Of a stretch of 64,000 bases of DNA, positions 1 through 12,107 are shown one piece after another. How positions within the stretch are numbered: position 1 is the first letter of the stretch; every line of letters starts with the position of its first letter. The stretch spans positions 169,449 through 233,448 of the forward strand of contig PDUO01000065.1 in the NCBI GenBank assembly GCA_003008705.1. Direction: 5' to 3'. Below the pieces are notes generated by a model. The model was not told the origin of the DNA and did no database searches. It worked only from the letters and a program-made list of their open reading frames with translations. The position numbers were made by a program, and so were the translations under genes. This DNA comes from Pezicula radicicola (lineage: Eukaryota > Ascomycota > Leotiomycetes > Helotiales > Dermateaceae).

Positions 1-461
1 CCATTATCATGTACACTTATCACTATCGCAGCACCAGGCTTGGGAAGAGTTTCCTGCTATGGATGTTCACATGAAGTTCATAGATTCCGTCTTCGGCGCC
101 GACATATCTATGTGGAATTAGCATTTATCTTATGTGTCCTAGGGCTTGGCATTAAAGAAGACAGCGGCACACAAGAATGACAGAGGCACTTCAAGTCGTT
201 GACTGAGTAGGACTTACTCACCGAGGCTCAAGCACCACCAATGGGAACAACAGCAGCCGAATTGAGACGAGGTAGTAATGACGATTTGCCTCACACTCCT
301 TACTCAATACTCACTACTGTTATTTGCGCTCCCAGTAGTTGGGATGCCAGGGTGGTTCAAGCCTCCGTGAGTGAGTCTAACGGTTCATCACCTCGAAGGA
401 GTCTCTGAGCTTTCAAATAGGTGTGCCATCGGAAGTCTTCGGGAAGTTTTGAGGGTACAAC
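1..461. other. Non-coding flank downstream of the DUF2415 gene
   Basis: No convincing gene is visible in these 461 bases. The region is the 3' side of the minus-strand DUF2415 gene, so its 3' UTR probably lies here. If that gene has a further 3' exon, because its stop codon overlaps a GTAAGT donor, the exon would also lie here, but I could not find a convincing continuation. Confidence 0.4.
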
Positions 462-2893
462 TTACAATATCCGCCCATCCTCACTCCAGGTACAGCCCAT
501 GGTTTCGACAGCCGAGCCTGCGCGTCTATGATCGCCACTTCTCAAACTCTCATATCTGCCCGCAAGACGGGTGACAGTAGCAAACTCATCTAGAGGTCGC
601 CAAGGCTGTCGCAGTCTATGAGCGAAGTCCCTGCTGTCTTCGTTTTCTGTCTCAACCCGCAATTGAGTTGTTACGTCCACTGGAGGATTAGTTGGAAATC
701 TGCTACTATACATAGCTTCTATATCCGCCCACGGATCACTAGACGATTCAGTCCCTATAGCTGGTAGCCTAGGGGGGTCTAGCTGGAGACGCTCAAGACT
801 GGATGCTGCTTCGTTATCGTTGGCATTTCGATCACTGTTGCTTCTTGGTATGTGACCATATACATTAGAGCGTGCTTCAGCCATTCTTTCCCCATGTGTC
901 TGGGACCCAGGGACTCGGAATGAGTAAGCTGGGGAGTAGGTTGTTTCTCGTCCACCACGGACTGTTCTCTCGACGTCGTTCTGGGCTGTGGCTAAGATCA
1001 CCGATCCGCGCCTTCGCGGTTGCTGCGTTGTCTGTCCTCGCCTCTCCCGATCCTGATTTCGCTCATTGATAAATGCTCGAAATGACGCCGCGCTGCGATC
1101 TGTGCTGATAAAGTCTCGCAAAGCTGGGGGAAGTGCAGGGGCAGCTGAGGTATTACGCTCAGCGGCGGAAGTTCTTTCGTTAGACGATGAGCCTGACGGC
1201 GTGTTCAATGATAGTGAATCATCAACATGTAACCATTCGCTTAAAGACATATTGCTGTTTGCTGAAGGATCCGAGGCATTTGCAGTACTGGTTGCGCCGG
1301 AGGTCCCTGGTGCATCACGATCACGCTCTGCATTACGATCACGGTCACGTTCTCGTCGTGCAGCCGACGATGCTTCAAGAACCTGCATTTCCTCCGGGGT
1401 CAATGGGGCTTGATGTCTATCTAGCAGTTCGCGTGAGAAATTTCTCAAGGACGAGAAGTGGCGTCGATCAAGGTCTCCCAAGCCTAAGTAATCAGGAGTT
1501 GAGCTTGACGTCGTAGGGGCTTCCGACCTGAAGCTCCGGAGTCTTGGATCTATCAGAGGCTCTAGTCGTTCCACAGCCCGATCTGTTACAAGTACCCGGT
1601 CTATGCCTTCTGCATGGGCATCAATTTTGACGGACTGCCTCGAATAACAAAGATTCCGCATATCTGCAACTCCAACTCGACCAGTCGCCTCTGTCCAAGC
1701 AAGAAGGTCAAAAGGTTCAGGTGAAAACTCCATTGCTCTGATAGCTCCAGGGGAATTCCCACCACTGGTAGCTTCACTATTTGGTCGCGAAGAAGTGAAT
1801 GTTGCTTTTAAAGGGTCGCAATCCTCATCTAGCAAAGAATTGGTGTCAAAGATAGAGATGATGCCATATTGGGTTCCAACAGCAAGGTTCTCGCCGGATG
1901 GGGAAAAGCAAGCTGCAAAAGACCCTCTCATACTGGTCTTGTCCGCAAGCCGTTGTCCCTCTATCTGCACTTTACCACAAGGTCGCCATTCATACTCCGG
2001 AGGGTTCTCGATCGAAAACCGAGAAGGTGCAGTCTCACCTTTCTCTACCTTGGGTACCCTGCGGTAGATATACATGAAAGGGTCATCACAGATTGCAATG
2101 AGTATCTTTCCATCTGGAGAGATCAGAGCGCGATTGACATTGTCTGGAAATGCCATCCTGTCCAATATTTCCGAGTCTTGCAAGTCCATGATACATACAC
2201 TGCAGTCGTTAGTGGCTATGACCGCCACTGGCGCTTTATATATCTCGTCTGGCAGGTTTGTTGATGGCGGTACCCATATCGTGATGCAGTTGACAATATC
2301 CTGACCAATCAATTTGATATTCGAAGCTGTAGGATGGTTGAACCCGCGAAGCCTGCGCATTATGACCGTCTGCTGAGAGAGTGGCGTCGATCTTCGAGGA
2401 AGGTCGAGTTCGGGGAGTCGAGCATCAGGATCAGCAGCCAATCCGGCATTGAAGTCCCGTAGGAGCGAACCTTCCCGTCCTTCTTCTTCGTCATCATCAT
2501 CAAGAGGTATTGCTGTGTATTCTCCTTTGTCTCCTCCACAGCAGATCCAACCCTTCACAGCTGTGAGACATCGTGGAGAGAACGACAGAGTCGTGATTAC
2601 CTCACGCTCCCTTGTATTGGTGTTTAGACGTATAATATCATTGTTACTGGGAAAATAGACGTTGTGTAACGTTGGGGAGCTAATCAAGGAGCGAAGCTGC
2701 CAATGCGACGTATGGATAAGGTTCCGATAATACTTGCGAGGGTTGGGTAAGATCAAGTTGTCTGTAGCATGGTGTCTATTCAACAAGTCGATCAGCTTCA
2801 ATCCCCCGACAACATATTAACTGCAGTTGTATTTGTATAGACAAGCCAACCGCGGACTTACAAGCTCTCAGTTTTGACAGCCATGGCTGCCAT
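462..2893 (-). CDS. DUF2415 / WD40-like repeat protein (two-exon model)
   Basis: Modelled as complement(join(462..2775,2862..2893)), 781 aa. The long frame has no ATG at its 5' end. A short upstream exon with ATG at 2893 (or in-frame 2884) spliced through GTAAGT at 2861 and a TAG acceptor at 2776 restores one; the intron is 86 nt. The N-terminal half has beta-propeller-like stretches, for example WQLRSLI near residue 35 and repeated ISPDGK / FSPSGENLAVG segments. The core DUF2415 block lies around residues 353-393, with FSPEPFDLLAWTEATGRVGV followed by ADMRN. The last ~350 residues are serine/arginine-rich and probably disordered. The family is fungal and its biochemical role is unknown; WD-like proteins usually scaffold complexes. 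The stop codon overlaps a GTAAGT, so an extra 3' exon cannot be excluded. It is divergent from the mitochondrial Hsp70 gene across a 567-bp spacer. Family assignment is from memory of the motif. Confidence 0.8.
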
Positions 2894-3460
2894 GCGCCTA
2901 AGAGGTTACGGGCATGAAGATGATTGATTGCTTTGTTGATTCCTGACTCGAGTCACCAAGAAGGCGGTTGAAGGGGGGTGGTTTTCGGCCGCTTTGTAGT
3001 GATTAGGAAGCTCGGATATGGGCAATTCTAACAATACACAGGTTGACGCTTAGGGAATAAAGATGTCGTCCGGACACGGCTGTTGTTGGGCAAACATGGT
3101 CTGGCTGCATTGGTAATAGGTTACTTATTGGTAGACTAGACACCAACAGCCGCACGCTCGACGTCAGGGTAGAGGCTGGGCTTGCGTATATTGGGATCAC
3201 GTGCTATTCATTCTGATTCTTGGTGCCCACTGCCCTGCGATTGTCCTTACGGCTCCACTAATAAATCCTTGTCCCGGCGCTTCGGAGAATCCTATGGAAA
3301 GAGGCTAGCCGAGGAAATTTTGTTAACTTCTATCTCCTCTTCGTCCCGACGTAACTCTTCCTTCTTCATACCCATCTTCTCCTTTCTTTCCACCATACAT
3401 CTTCCCATCTAATTACCATATCCTCCCACCTCACATTCTTTTCTTGTAGCAACCGCAACC
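2894..3460. promoter_or_regulatory. Shared intergenic region between divergent DUF2415 and ssc1 genes
   Basis: These 567 bp separate two divergent start codons, so both promoters must lie here. A CACGTG core sits at 3198-3203. A pyrimidine-rich stretch at about 3330-3450 runs up to the ssc1 ATG, as is common in fungal leaders. No TATA box or transcription start can be fixed from sequence alone. Confidence 0.5.
3198..3203. promoter_or_regulatory. CACGTG E-box-like site upstream of ssc1
   Basis: A palindromic CACGTG in the context ATCACGTGC lies about 260 bp before the ssc1 ATG. CACGTG is the known core for fungal bHLH factors of the Cbf1 type. The same core occurs upstream of the eIF3g and Rad55-like genes in this window. 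Function is inferred only. Confidence 0.3.
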
Positions 3461-5657
3461 ATGTTGTCGTCAAGACTTGCACGCGCTGTAAGTTTGAATT
3501 GGATCAGTTGCACACTCATGATAGACTGCTAACTGTACGTCAACAGCTCCCAAGAGCTACATCTTCCGCCACACGATCTGCACAAATATCGAGGACGCCT
3601 TTCGCATCGTCGTTTGTAAGATACAACTCAGATGACAAGAAGGTGAAGGGCCTAGTCATTGGTATTGACTTGGGTAAGTTTTTGCCCCTTGCCCCTTGAT
3701 GGTCGAGTCGCATACTAATATTTTTCTCCTTTAGGAACCACTAACTCTGCCGTGGCTGTGATGGAAGGTCAGACTGCAAAGATTATTGAGAACTCAGAAG
3801 GTAAGTCTCATGGACGCATTTTACTGCTTTGCAACCCCCTAACCTAGAACAGGTGCGAGGACAACGCCATCTGTTGTTGCCTTTGCGCAGGACGGAGAGC
3901 GATTAGTCGGTGTATCAGCGAAGCGTCAGGCAGTTGTCAACCCAGAAAACACACTGTTTGCTACGAAGCGATTGATCGGACGAAAGTTCACCGACGCTGA
4001 GGTTCAGCGTGATATCAAGGAGGTGCCATACAAGATCGTTCAACACACGAATGGAGACGCGTGGGTAGAGGCTCGGGGCGAGAAATACTCACCTTCTCAA
4101 ATTGGTGGATTTGTCTTGCAAAAGATGAAGGAGACCGCTGAGGCGTACATGACCAAGCCAATCCAGAATGCTGTCGTTACTGTTCCTGCCTACTTCAACG
4201 ACTCCCAACGTCAAGCCACCAAGGATGCTGGACAGATTGCTGGCCTTAACGTACTCCGTGTAGTCAACGAGCCTACCGCTGCTGCACTTGCATACGGTCT
4301 TGAGAAGGATGAGGACAAGATTATTGCTGTCTACGATCTGGGTGGAGGAACCTTCGATATCTCCGTTCTCGAGATTCAAAAGGGTGTTTTCGAGGTCAAG
4401 TCCACCAACGGTGATACCCACTTAGGTGGTGAAGATTTCGATATCCATTTGGTGCGCCACTTGGTCCAGACCTTCAAGAAGGAGTCTGGCATTGATCTCT
4501 CCAACGATCGCATGGCCATCCAGCGTATTCGTGAGGCAGCAGAGAAGGCCAAGATTGAGTTGTCCTCTTCAATGCAGACCGACATCAACCTTCCTTTCAT
4601 CACCGCAGATTCTTCCGGACCCAAGCACATCAATTCTAAGCTCTCTCGCGCACAACTAGAGAAGCTTGTTGACCCTCTTATCAGCCGCACCATTGAGCCA
4701 GTTCGCAAGGCATTGAAGGATGCCAACCTCGCTTCCAAAGATATTCAGGAGGTTATCTTGGTTGGTGGTATGACCCGTATGCCAAAGGTTGCCGAGTCCG
4801 TTAAGAGCATCTTCGGTCGCGACCCTGCCAAGTCAGTTAACCCTGATGAGGCTGTCGCTATGGGTGCTGCTATTCAAGGTGGTGTTCTCGCTGGTAATGT
4901 CACTGATGTCCTCCTTTTGGATGTCACTCCATTGTCTCTCGGTATTGAGACCCTCGGAGGTGTCTTTACCCGTTTGATTAACCGCAACACTACCATCCCA
5001 ACAAAGAAGTCCCAGGTCTTCTCTACCGCTGCCGATTTCCAGACCGCTGTTGAGATCAAGGTCTACCAGGGTGAACGTGAGCTTGTCCGTGACAACAAGA
5101 TGCTCGGTAACTTCCAACTTGTTGGTATCCCACCTGCGCACCGCGGTGTTCCTCAAATTGAGGTCACCTTCGACATTGATGCTGATGCGATTGTCCACGT
5201 CCACGCCAAGGACAAGTCCACCAACAAGGACCACAGCATCACCATTGCCTCAGGCTCTGGTCTCTCCGATCAGGAAATCCAGAATATGGTTGATGACTCT
5301 GAGAGATATGCTGAGCAGGATAAGGAGCGCAAAGCTGCCATTGAGGCTGCCAACCGATCCGACAGCGTTCTGAACGACACAGAGAAGGCTTTGAACGAGT
5401 TTGCCGACAGACTCGACAAGACTGAGGCTGACCAAATCCGCGAGAAGATCACCACTCTCCGTGAGTTTGTCAGCAAGAGCCAATCTGGAGAGGGAGCAGC
5501 AACTGCAGCTGAACTGAAGGAGAAGACCGATGAGCTCCAGATGGCTTCATTGAACCTCTTCGACAAGATGCACAAGGCTCGTGCTGAGTCAGGAGAGGCT
5601 CCACCCGCTGGCGAGAACGCCGAGGGAGAGTCCAAAGATGGCGAGAAGAAGCCATGA
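3461..5657 (+). CDS. SSC1: Mitochondrial Hsp70 chaperone (Ssc1/mortalin type)
   Basis: Model join(3461..3487,3547..3673,3735..3800,3853..5657), 674 aa, all introns GT..AG (59, 61 and 52 nt). Ssc1 is the matrix Hsp70: it powers protein import with Tim44 and the PAM motor and folds imported proteins. Visible signatures: an Arg/Ser/Ala-rich N-terminus lacking acids ([16 protein letters not shown]...) ending near VRYNSDD, typical of a mitochondrial presequence; [15 protein letters not shown] split by intron 2; [15 protein letters not shown]; and [13 protein letters not shown], the three Hsp70 ATPase signatures. A substrate-binding domain and helical lid follow, ending in a charged tail GEKKP and not in EEVD, which fits a mitochondrial and not a cytosolic Hsp70. 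Length matches the family (about 650-675 aa). The three early introns cluster in the first 400 bp; the rest is one long exon with GC-richer codon choice than the flanks. Confidence 0.96.
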
Positions 5658-6895
5658 AAAGCCAACTAGGCACCATTTTCTTTCAATCATTCCAGCGTTT
5701 TAAAGGTCGGCATAGATGTCACCCGTGTATTCACTTGTACTCATATGTTGCATATTTGCGACGCTTCTCTGTTGTTATACCTAACGTTACCATTTGTTTT
5801 CATAGCTGGGGCAGAGGCGTTTGCTTTCAGGTTTTAGAAATGCAGCGTTAAGGGCTCTGTACGGTTGCGTGGAACGGGGCATTACTGAGGCTGTATAAAA
5901 AAGTATAGGATACGACGAATAATATGACATCCCCTCTCATCTTGAACCATATTTGATTGCATTAAAGCATTTTATCTATTCCTTCCTCGTAAATACACAC
6001 CAAACCAATAATTGTATGATCCTTCGACTATCAAAATAACCAAGCTATATTCCAAAGCTGTATGTAGGGCGGCCATTTAGAGCTTAATTTTCCACGTTTT
6101 GGGCTGCCACATTCTTAGAGGCCTGTAGTTACTCTCCTGAATTTCTAGAAGAATTCAGATGGTGAAGAGGTGGCATTTTCAGTAAGCGGTGGTGGCACTT
6201 GTACTTGTCGAAGTACTGTATTTATAATGACGCCTCCCTGACATCCAGGTCTACCTACAATGACGCGACAATCTCGTGACTTTGCAGTTGAAAGAAGAAT
6301 ATTTGTTGCATATCGCTTTTCTTAAGTTGTGAACGTCATGATTACTGTGCGAGGTCTTGTACGAAGGGCGTGTGTTAGAGTTACTAGACTTAGCTTAGCT
6401 GGGGGTGGTGAGTATTGCGGGGACCTAAGGACGACGAGGAGAAGCTGAAGAGAAATCATGATGGACAGGGAGCCAGGGAGCAGCGTTTATGTGGTTTAGA
6501 ATCCAGAGATTTTCAACTTGACTTGGAGTCTTTTGATTTCAAAGGAGGCAAACCTAGAATGAGAAGGCGAGGAAGTTTCCAGTACAACTGGTGCAAAGAA
6601 TACTTGCTTGGGGGTTTAACAGTGGATAGAACAGCGGAACTATAACAAGCTCGCGGTCTGCACCCTTATTATTAGTATTTGAGATTTGAACTAGTGGAAT
6701 GAATTTTTTGCAACATTGATTGAGTCATTCAATTGGGGTTTAGACACACTTAATCATCACGTGATTTAAAGAGATATATTAAGCGTGCCCCACTAAGCAC
6801 CTTCGGATTTTGGAAATTCAAGATATCAAAGAACACGACATTTACAAATAAGTTCTTCGAATACCCACCCTACGCTCGCACACACCATTTCCAAG
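5658..6895. other. Intergenic region between ssc1 and eIF3g genes
   Basis: About 1.24 kb with the ssc1 3' UTR on the left and the eIF3g promoter on the right. A short open frame at 6415-6645 has no recognisable features and is probably chance. A CACGTG site lies at 6758-6763. Confidence 0.5.
6758..6763. promoter_or_regulatory. CACGTG site in the eIF3g promoter
   Basis: The context ATCACGTGAT is a 10-bp palindrome about 130 bp upstream of the eIF3g ATG. It is a good match to the Cbf1-type bHLH site (RTCACRTG). Binding is inferred, not shown. Confidence 0.4.
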
Positions 6896-7946
6896 ATGTC
6901 AAAAGTCACGTAAGGCTTCCTCCATTTTTTACCATTTCACATATCTAACAGCGTGCGCAGTGGGAAACAAGATTGGGCCGATGATGAGGAGTTTGATGGC
7001 GAGGCCGCAGTCGACAATGCGCTTCCCAAAGATACTACTACCACAAATAAGGACGGAACCAAGACGATTATCACATATAGATTTAATGACGATGGCAAGA
7101 AGGTTAAGACTACGCGCCGAATTCGATTCACTACTGTTAGGGAGGTTGTAAACCCACGGGTTGCGGAACGGAAGTCATGGACCAAGTTTGGACTCAGCGC
7201 AAAAGATGCAGCAGGACCAAGTTCGGAGTACGTATCTGCGGAATCAATATTTCATATTAAGTGGTACTAATTGCTTTCCACAGCACAACTTCAATCGCAG
7301 AGAACATCATCTTCAGGCCAAGCGCAAACTGGCGCAAGGATGCAAAGGAGGAGAAGACTGAGGCTGGCAGCATGAAGGACAAGCTTAAGGATAAGAAGGT
7401 CAAATGTCGTATTTGTAACGGAGAGCATTTCACAGCCAGATGTCCTTTCAAGGATACCATGGCACCCGTTGGAGAGGAGGGCACTGCGGATGTGGCTGCT
7501 GGACCTGGCGATGAGCCCGCTCCAGGACCTGGTGGTCTTGGTTCAGGCAAGAGCTCGTACGTACCACCCCACATGCGAAATGGAGGTACTGCTGGTGGAG
7601 AGAAGATGGGTGGTGGCAAATATGAGAGAGACGATCTGGCTACGCTTCGTGTCACAAACGTAAGTTTTCCTGCCCATACACTTATGAGTTGGAACTTTGA
7701 TCTGACAAATGTACAATTTAGGTGTCTGAAATGGCGGAAGAACAAGAACTTCGAGATATGTTTGAGCGCTTCGGTCGGGTCACAAGAGTGTTCTTGGCGA
7801 AGGATCGGGAGACTGGTATGGCGAAGGGTTTTGCGTTTATCAGTTTCCAGGAGAGAACAGATGCTGCGAAGGCGTGTGAGAAGATGGATGGTTACGGTTT
7901 CAAGCATCTTATTTTGAGAGTGGAGTTTGCAAAGAAGACTCAATAA
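6896..7946 (+). CDS. TIF35: Translation initiation factor eIF3 subunit g
   Basis: Model join(6896..6909,6961..7227,7284..7659,7722..7946), 293 aa; introns are 51, 56 and 62 nt. The first exon is only 14 nt and encodes MSKVT with the second exon ([18 protein letters not shown]). eIF3g is an RNA-binding subunit of the eIF3 complex, which promotes 43S assembly and scanning. The order of features fits the family: an acidic start, [18 protein letters not shown] and [10 protein letters not shown] in the eIF3g N-terminal domain, a zinc-knuckle-like [13 protein letters not shown] near residues 133-146, a Gly/Pro linker, and a C-terminal RRM (about residues 208-293) with RNP2 LRVTNV and RNP1 KGFAFISF. 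Length is normal. Frame continuity across all four exons supports the model. Confidence 0.95.
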
Positions 7947-9737
7947 ATGGGCGGTTCGTCATAAAAAGCATCACCAGCGTCTGAGAACACTGGGAGGAAG
8001 CTCAAGGGAGCATCCGGCCGTTCTAAGGAACACAGCCGAGGCGGGATTTTGTATGCATAGTAGAGGGAGAGATTTGCAGTTTGCTTCTCTAATGAACACC
8101 CAAAATCTAAGTATGCCCTGGCCTCAAATCCAACCACTTGGGTCCTTCAATCCTGAAGTCACCTAGGGAGGAACAGAAAAAGTTACTCTCTTGTGGTCTC
8201 ATAGCAAAATGTCTACAGACCTTCGAAGCATGATTGGCTCCACCGTGTATTGGCGACCTCGGAGATCACCACGCCGTTTCTTCCTCGTTCCTCTCGTACA
8301 ATTGCATCGCTTGTAACGACTCGGGCAGGTCAACCAAGTCCGCATCTAAATACGCCTTGGAGCTAATAAGCCGTGAGCGGCTGAACTGTACCTGGTTTCT
8401 TTCACTCCTGCCAAGGCTGACCAACATCAGTGATCAGTAAGACCAACCTAGAGGGGTCCGTGATTGTTAGGGTACGACCTGTAGCCAAAGTCGCTTCTTT
8501 CCTTTTCCTCCCCTAATTATTGTATTCTGGGTGGTAGTCATGACACCTTCTTCTTAATTTTCGCTGAACCTACATGTTAGTATTTGCTGTAGGACACTAT
8601 TCATCGCCTTCGATCCCATCTAATATGCATCTCTTGTCATCTCATCACAGCGGAAGCTTCAGCAGTGCACGCACCTTGAGTTCTCAGCAAAGTGAACAAA
8701 GCTTTCCCCTCTTCCGACGTTGACACTTTACCCTAAAGAGTATCAATTCTTACTCACGACCATATATGTCCGCAAGCCACATCATGCCATCAGGCCAAAG
8801 GGGTTAAAACCCATCTCAAAATAATCGTGGACGGCTGGACACACAGACCGCATTCAGGCACAAACTTTACTGTAGTGATTGGCGTGGCAAGCTTCAACCA
8901 GCAAACTGATGGAGGTGATCGTTCAAGTCCTTCCAAGGGGGGTAGCCTGCTACACACTTGTCCAGCTTAATGCGGTCGAGAATCTCGAGATACTTCCCAC
9001 ACAGACATTGAACCAACAAAACCAGCAGAGCCTAAGAAAAACATGTCACCAATTCCCCTTGGACTACCGCTGCATACGGCAGCTCGCTACTCAGGAGCTT
9101 ACAAGGCCGGGAAGTCAACGATGACCCGTAACTACCAGTCTTTAGCTCGCTTCGGAGAGGAAGGCTTGCTGTTTTGCCCATTGTATATTGCTGAGATGAG
9201 CCAATGAGCTTGTTGGATGGCTCAGATAGGCGATGGCATTGTTCTTTTACGAGGACTAGTTGAGCGTGGGCATGAAGCTGGATACTACGTAAGGTTTGGA
9301 ATCTTTGGATTGATTCGCACAGCAGTGTGATATCTGTGCTTTGTGCCCCTCCTTGTGTTCCTGAATTTGGATGTCACCACTCAGTCAAGCCTGCTCGCCT
9401 TTCAGTATAATCCTCGACCTTTGCTTGCTTTCGTCGCTGCTCTCGGTCTGGCTTCCTGGTTTCCTCGTCTGATACTTTTCGTTGCAACATATTTCCTTCC
9501 GCGACACCACAATACCATTCCATTCTCAACCACTAAGCTCCACAAAAGAACAACATGGTCACTAGCTAAGCTTAAAGCTCTGCTGTTCAGAATACACACC
9601 AAGTTCCTTTGTAGCGGCCGTTTTTCTGAGGTTTCTGGGAGAGTAAAGCATCTGGTGGGTACGAGACGAAGCTCTGCTGGCGAGCCAACACTTGAACTTC
9701 AACACCGTCATTTTTTTTTCTAAACAAAACAACAAAG
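7947..9737. other. Gene-free interval
   Basis: About 1.8 kb between the eIF3g stop and the rhodopsin-domain gene. Short open frames occur (for example 9343-9723) but show no domain signatures. The last few hundred bases are likely promoter and leader of the downstream gene. I see no RNA gene or transposon remnant I can support. Confidence 0.4.
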
Positions 9738-11243
9738 ATGGCACCAGTTGCGATGCAAGCTCCACCAGCCTGGCAAGTTGCTGCCTGGCCCACACCCAAC
9801 TATGTCCATCCTAGTGACATTCGTGGTAATGGCAATGTTATTCTAAACATCACTTGCTTCACGATTCTCGTCGTCATGCTCACTATCCGGATCTTCACTC
9901 GGATTAGATTGATGAGAGTCTTTGGAGCCGACGATACTTTTATTCTGATTGCTGCGGTATGTGCCTCTTCCCTACTTCGTTTCCTCAGATCTAATGGACG
10001 CAGATCCCAACTACTGCCTTTTTCATTTTCAGTGTGCTGGCGGATACGAAGTTTCTTTGGACCAGACACGTTGTAAGATTCACATACCTCCATGAAAAGC
10101 AAAAACGAATCTAACCTCATGCAGTATGATATTCCTCCAGCGAACATCACTACGGGATTGAAGATGGTTCTAGCAACTGAGATCTGTTTTGCCTTAGCTA
10201 GCTCGTTTACTAAGTTGTCCATGTTAACGCTTGTCCGCCGCATGCTTGTCAATGGATCAGCCTTCTGGATGCGTATTACTAACTGCGCAATTCTCGTCGT
10301 CACTATCCAATCCATCGTCTTCTGTCTCACCGTCATGTTCCAGTGCAGGTAGGGTTTCCACCTCTTTCATTCTTAAAGAAGTTCTCTGCCAAATTAATCT
10401 AGTTGTAACTAACATCCCACTGACAGACCACCACAAGACTACTGGAAGATCACTGAGGGACCACAAAGCAATTGCATCAATCAAGGCTATTCTCTCTTGT
10501 GTGCAGGCCTCATAAATACCTTTACCGACTTTGTTGCGGTCATCCTGCCTATTCGAACGGTCTGGAAGCTCCAACTCAAAACCAGAGAGACCATCATTGT
10601 CCTAGGGTTATTTGGTTGCGGGTTCATTGCTGGCATTGCCGGGATTATACGTACGTACTATACGTATCAGGTTTTGATGACATGGGATACGACTTGGGCA
10701 TCTTATCCTGTATGGATAACTGCCGCAATCGAGCTCTACGTCGGTATTGTAAGTTTATCTTCTCCCCGAAATAACAGAGTAGATACTAGATCTAACGCTC
10801 GACAGATCTGCGCATCAATCCCAGCCACTAAACCATTCTTCTCAGCATATTTGCCCATCGTATTCGGCTCCGTGGCCACAAACGAAGTAAGCGAGCGAAA
10901 TACCGGCCCTTATTACAACTCCCGCCACACCACAAACCTACACACCTCCGCCTCTTCAAGATCACAATACGCATTCCCAGTATCTTATTTCCCTTCCTCA
11001 CCTCGAGTCGACGAAGACGAACAAGAAATGCTAGATTTAGAAAAGCCAAGCTCGAATACTCGTAGGAGTCGTAGTCGACGAACAATGAGTACCTCCACTG
11101 TTACTACTGGAGTTGATAGCCAAGAGAGTTTTGGCGAGTTTGACGTTGACGGTCAATTAAGGGTTAGGGATATGGATCATTTGTCGGGTATCTTTGTTAC
11201 ACAGACGGTTGAGCAGGTGACGAGTGTTAGGAGTTCGATTTAG
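9738..11243 (+). CDS. Rhodopsin-domain integral membrane protein (SAT4/PTH11-like class)
   Basis: Model join(9738..9956,10004..10072,10125..10348,10427..10748,10806..11243), 423 aa, four short introns. Predicted plasma-membrane protein with about seven hydrophobic segments. The pattern matches the fungal rhodopsin-domain family: N-terminal ITCFTILVVMLTIRIFTRIR, then FGADDTFILIAA, RHVYDIPP, NCAILVVTIQSIVFCLTVMFQC, DYWKITEG...GYSLLCAGLINTFTDF, VILPIRTVWKLQ, and ICASIPATKPFF near the end of the membrane core. These motifs are conserved in the family, whose members include GPCR-like PTH11 relatives; most have unknown ligands. The N-terminus lacks a CFEM domain, so it is not a canonical PTH11. The cytosolic tail (about 125 residues) is serine-rich and acidic. 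A three-base exon-phase check holds across every intron. Start chosen at the first ATG before the first TM segment. Confidence 0.88.
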
Positions 11244-12107
11244 AACTTCAGATGATTCTGGAAGGAGCGATGGAGCGGTTAGGTGATATGGTTTGGCTCT
11301 TTCTCCATTTACTTGTATTTACCGTAGTGAGCGATTTTTTCAGCAGACGGATTGGGAAGGAACGATATTGTATGATACGGAGTTTAGGAAAAAGCGATGG
11401 GATACAGGCGTCTTTTCGTATGGAGTAAATTAGTCGGAGGGTATACCCTAGGTAGATATCGGATCTTGTGATTACGAGATGACTTGGGGCGGGTAACTGC
11501 TGGCGATATGAGTAACTAAGTAACTAAGTTTATTTAGGTGACTAGGTTAGGTTAAGTTACTAAGTTAGATTTAGTAGCTCACTTGATCTAAGTGACTGAC
11601 TTTAACTCAGTTAAGTAGGTAAATGCATTACCTACTTTAAGGAACCTACAATGTCTATAGAGTGTTTACGGAATGAATACGTAGCGAGACAAATAGAGGA
11701 GGTGAAATACAGTTATTCCTTTCTACTTGCGAAGCGAGCAAGCAGCATCAGTTTTGCATTAGAGGAGTAATGTTTTTGGGTTCAATTACTGAACATAAGA
11801 GCTGTGGTGCTGTGGAAATTCTAAGGCTGGTAGAAGGTACTATGTACAAGGCGAAGAAACATATTTGATTCTTATCTCATCTTTATTTATTCGTTTGTAA
11901 TCGTCTAAGTTATTCTCCCGCACTTTCGTTTCTTCATCATCATATCATATATGTACACACACCCAAGACAGACAGAATGCCCAAAACGCCATGTCCCATG
12001 TTATGTGCCATCTAGGTGCTATATGCAAATGCTTTTGCTGAGCCCAATATGCTCCATTGTAAACCCTCGAACTCCGTGGTATGCAAATATTTAAAGGAGA
12101 TACATTC
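11244..12107. other. Intergenic region with a simple-repeat patch, between convergent genes
   Basis: Both neighbouring genes point into this 864-bp interval, so it holds two 3' UTRs. An imperfect TAACTAAG-like repeat lies at about 11508-11635. Nothing else is evident. Confidence 0.5.
11508..11635. repeat. Degenerate TAAGTAAC / TTAGGT-like simple repeat
   Basis: The stretch contains GAGTAACTAAGTAACTAAG followed by many scattered copies of (T)AAGT, TAGGT and TTAGG on the same strand. It looks like a decayed short tandem repeat. It sits between convergent genes and has no coding frame. Confidence 0.5.

Noticed and set aside
7257..7943. 228-codon minus-strand frame opposite TIF35
   Set aside because: Antisense of the eIF3g exons and introns; no independent support.
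9343..9723. 126-codon plus-strand frame with hydrophobic stretches before the rhodopsin-domain gene
   Set aside because: No recognised motif, ends just upstream of the next ATG, overlaps minus-strand frames of similar length; most likely leader or promoter sequence.
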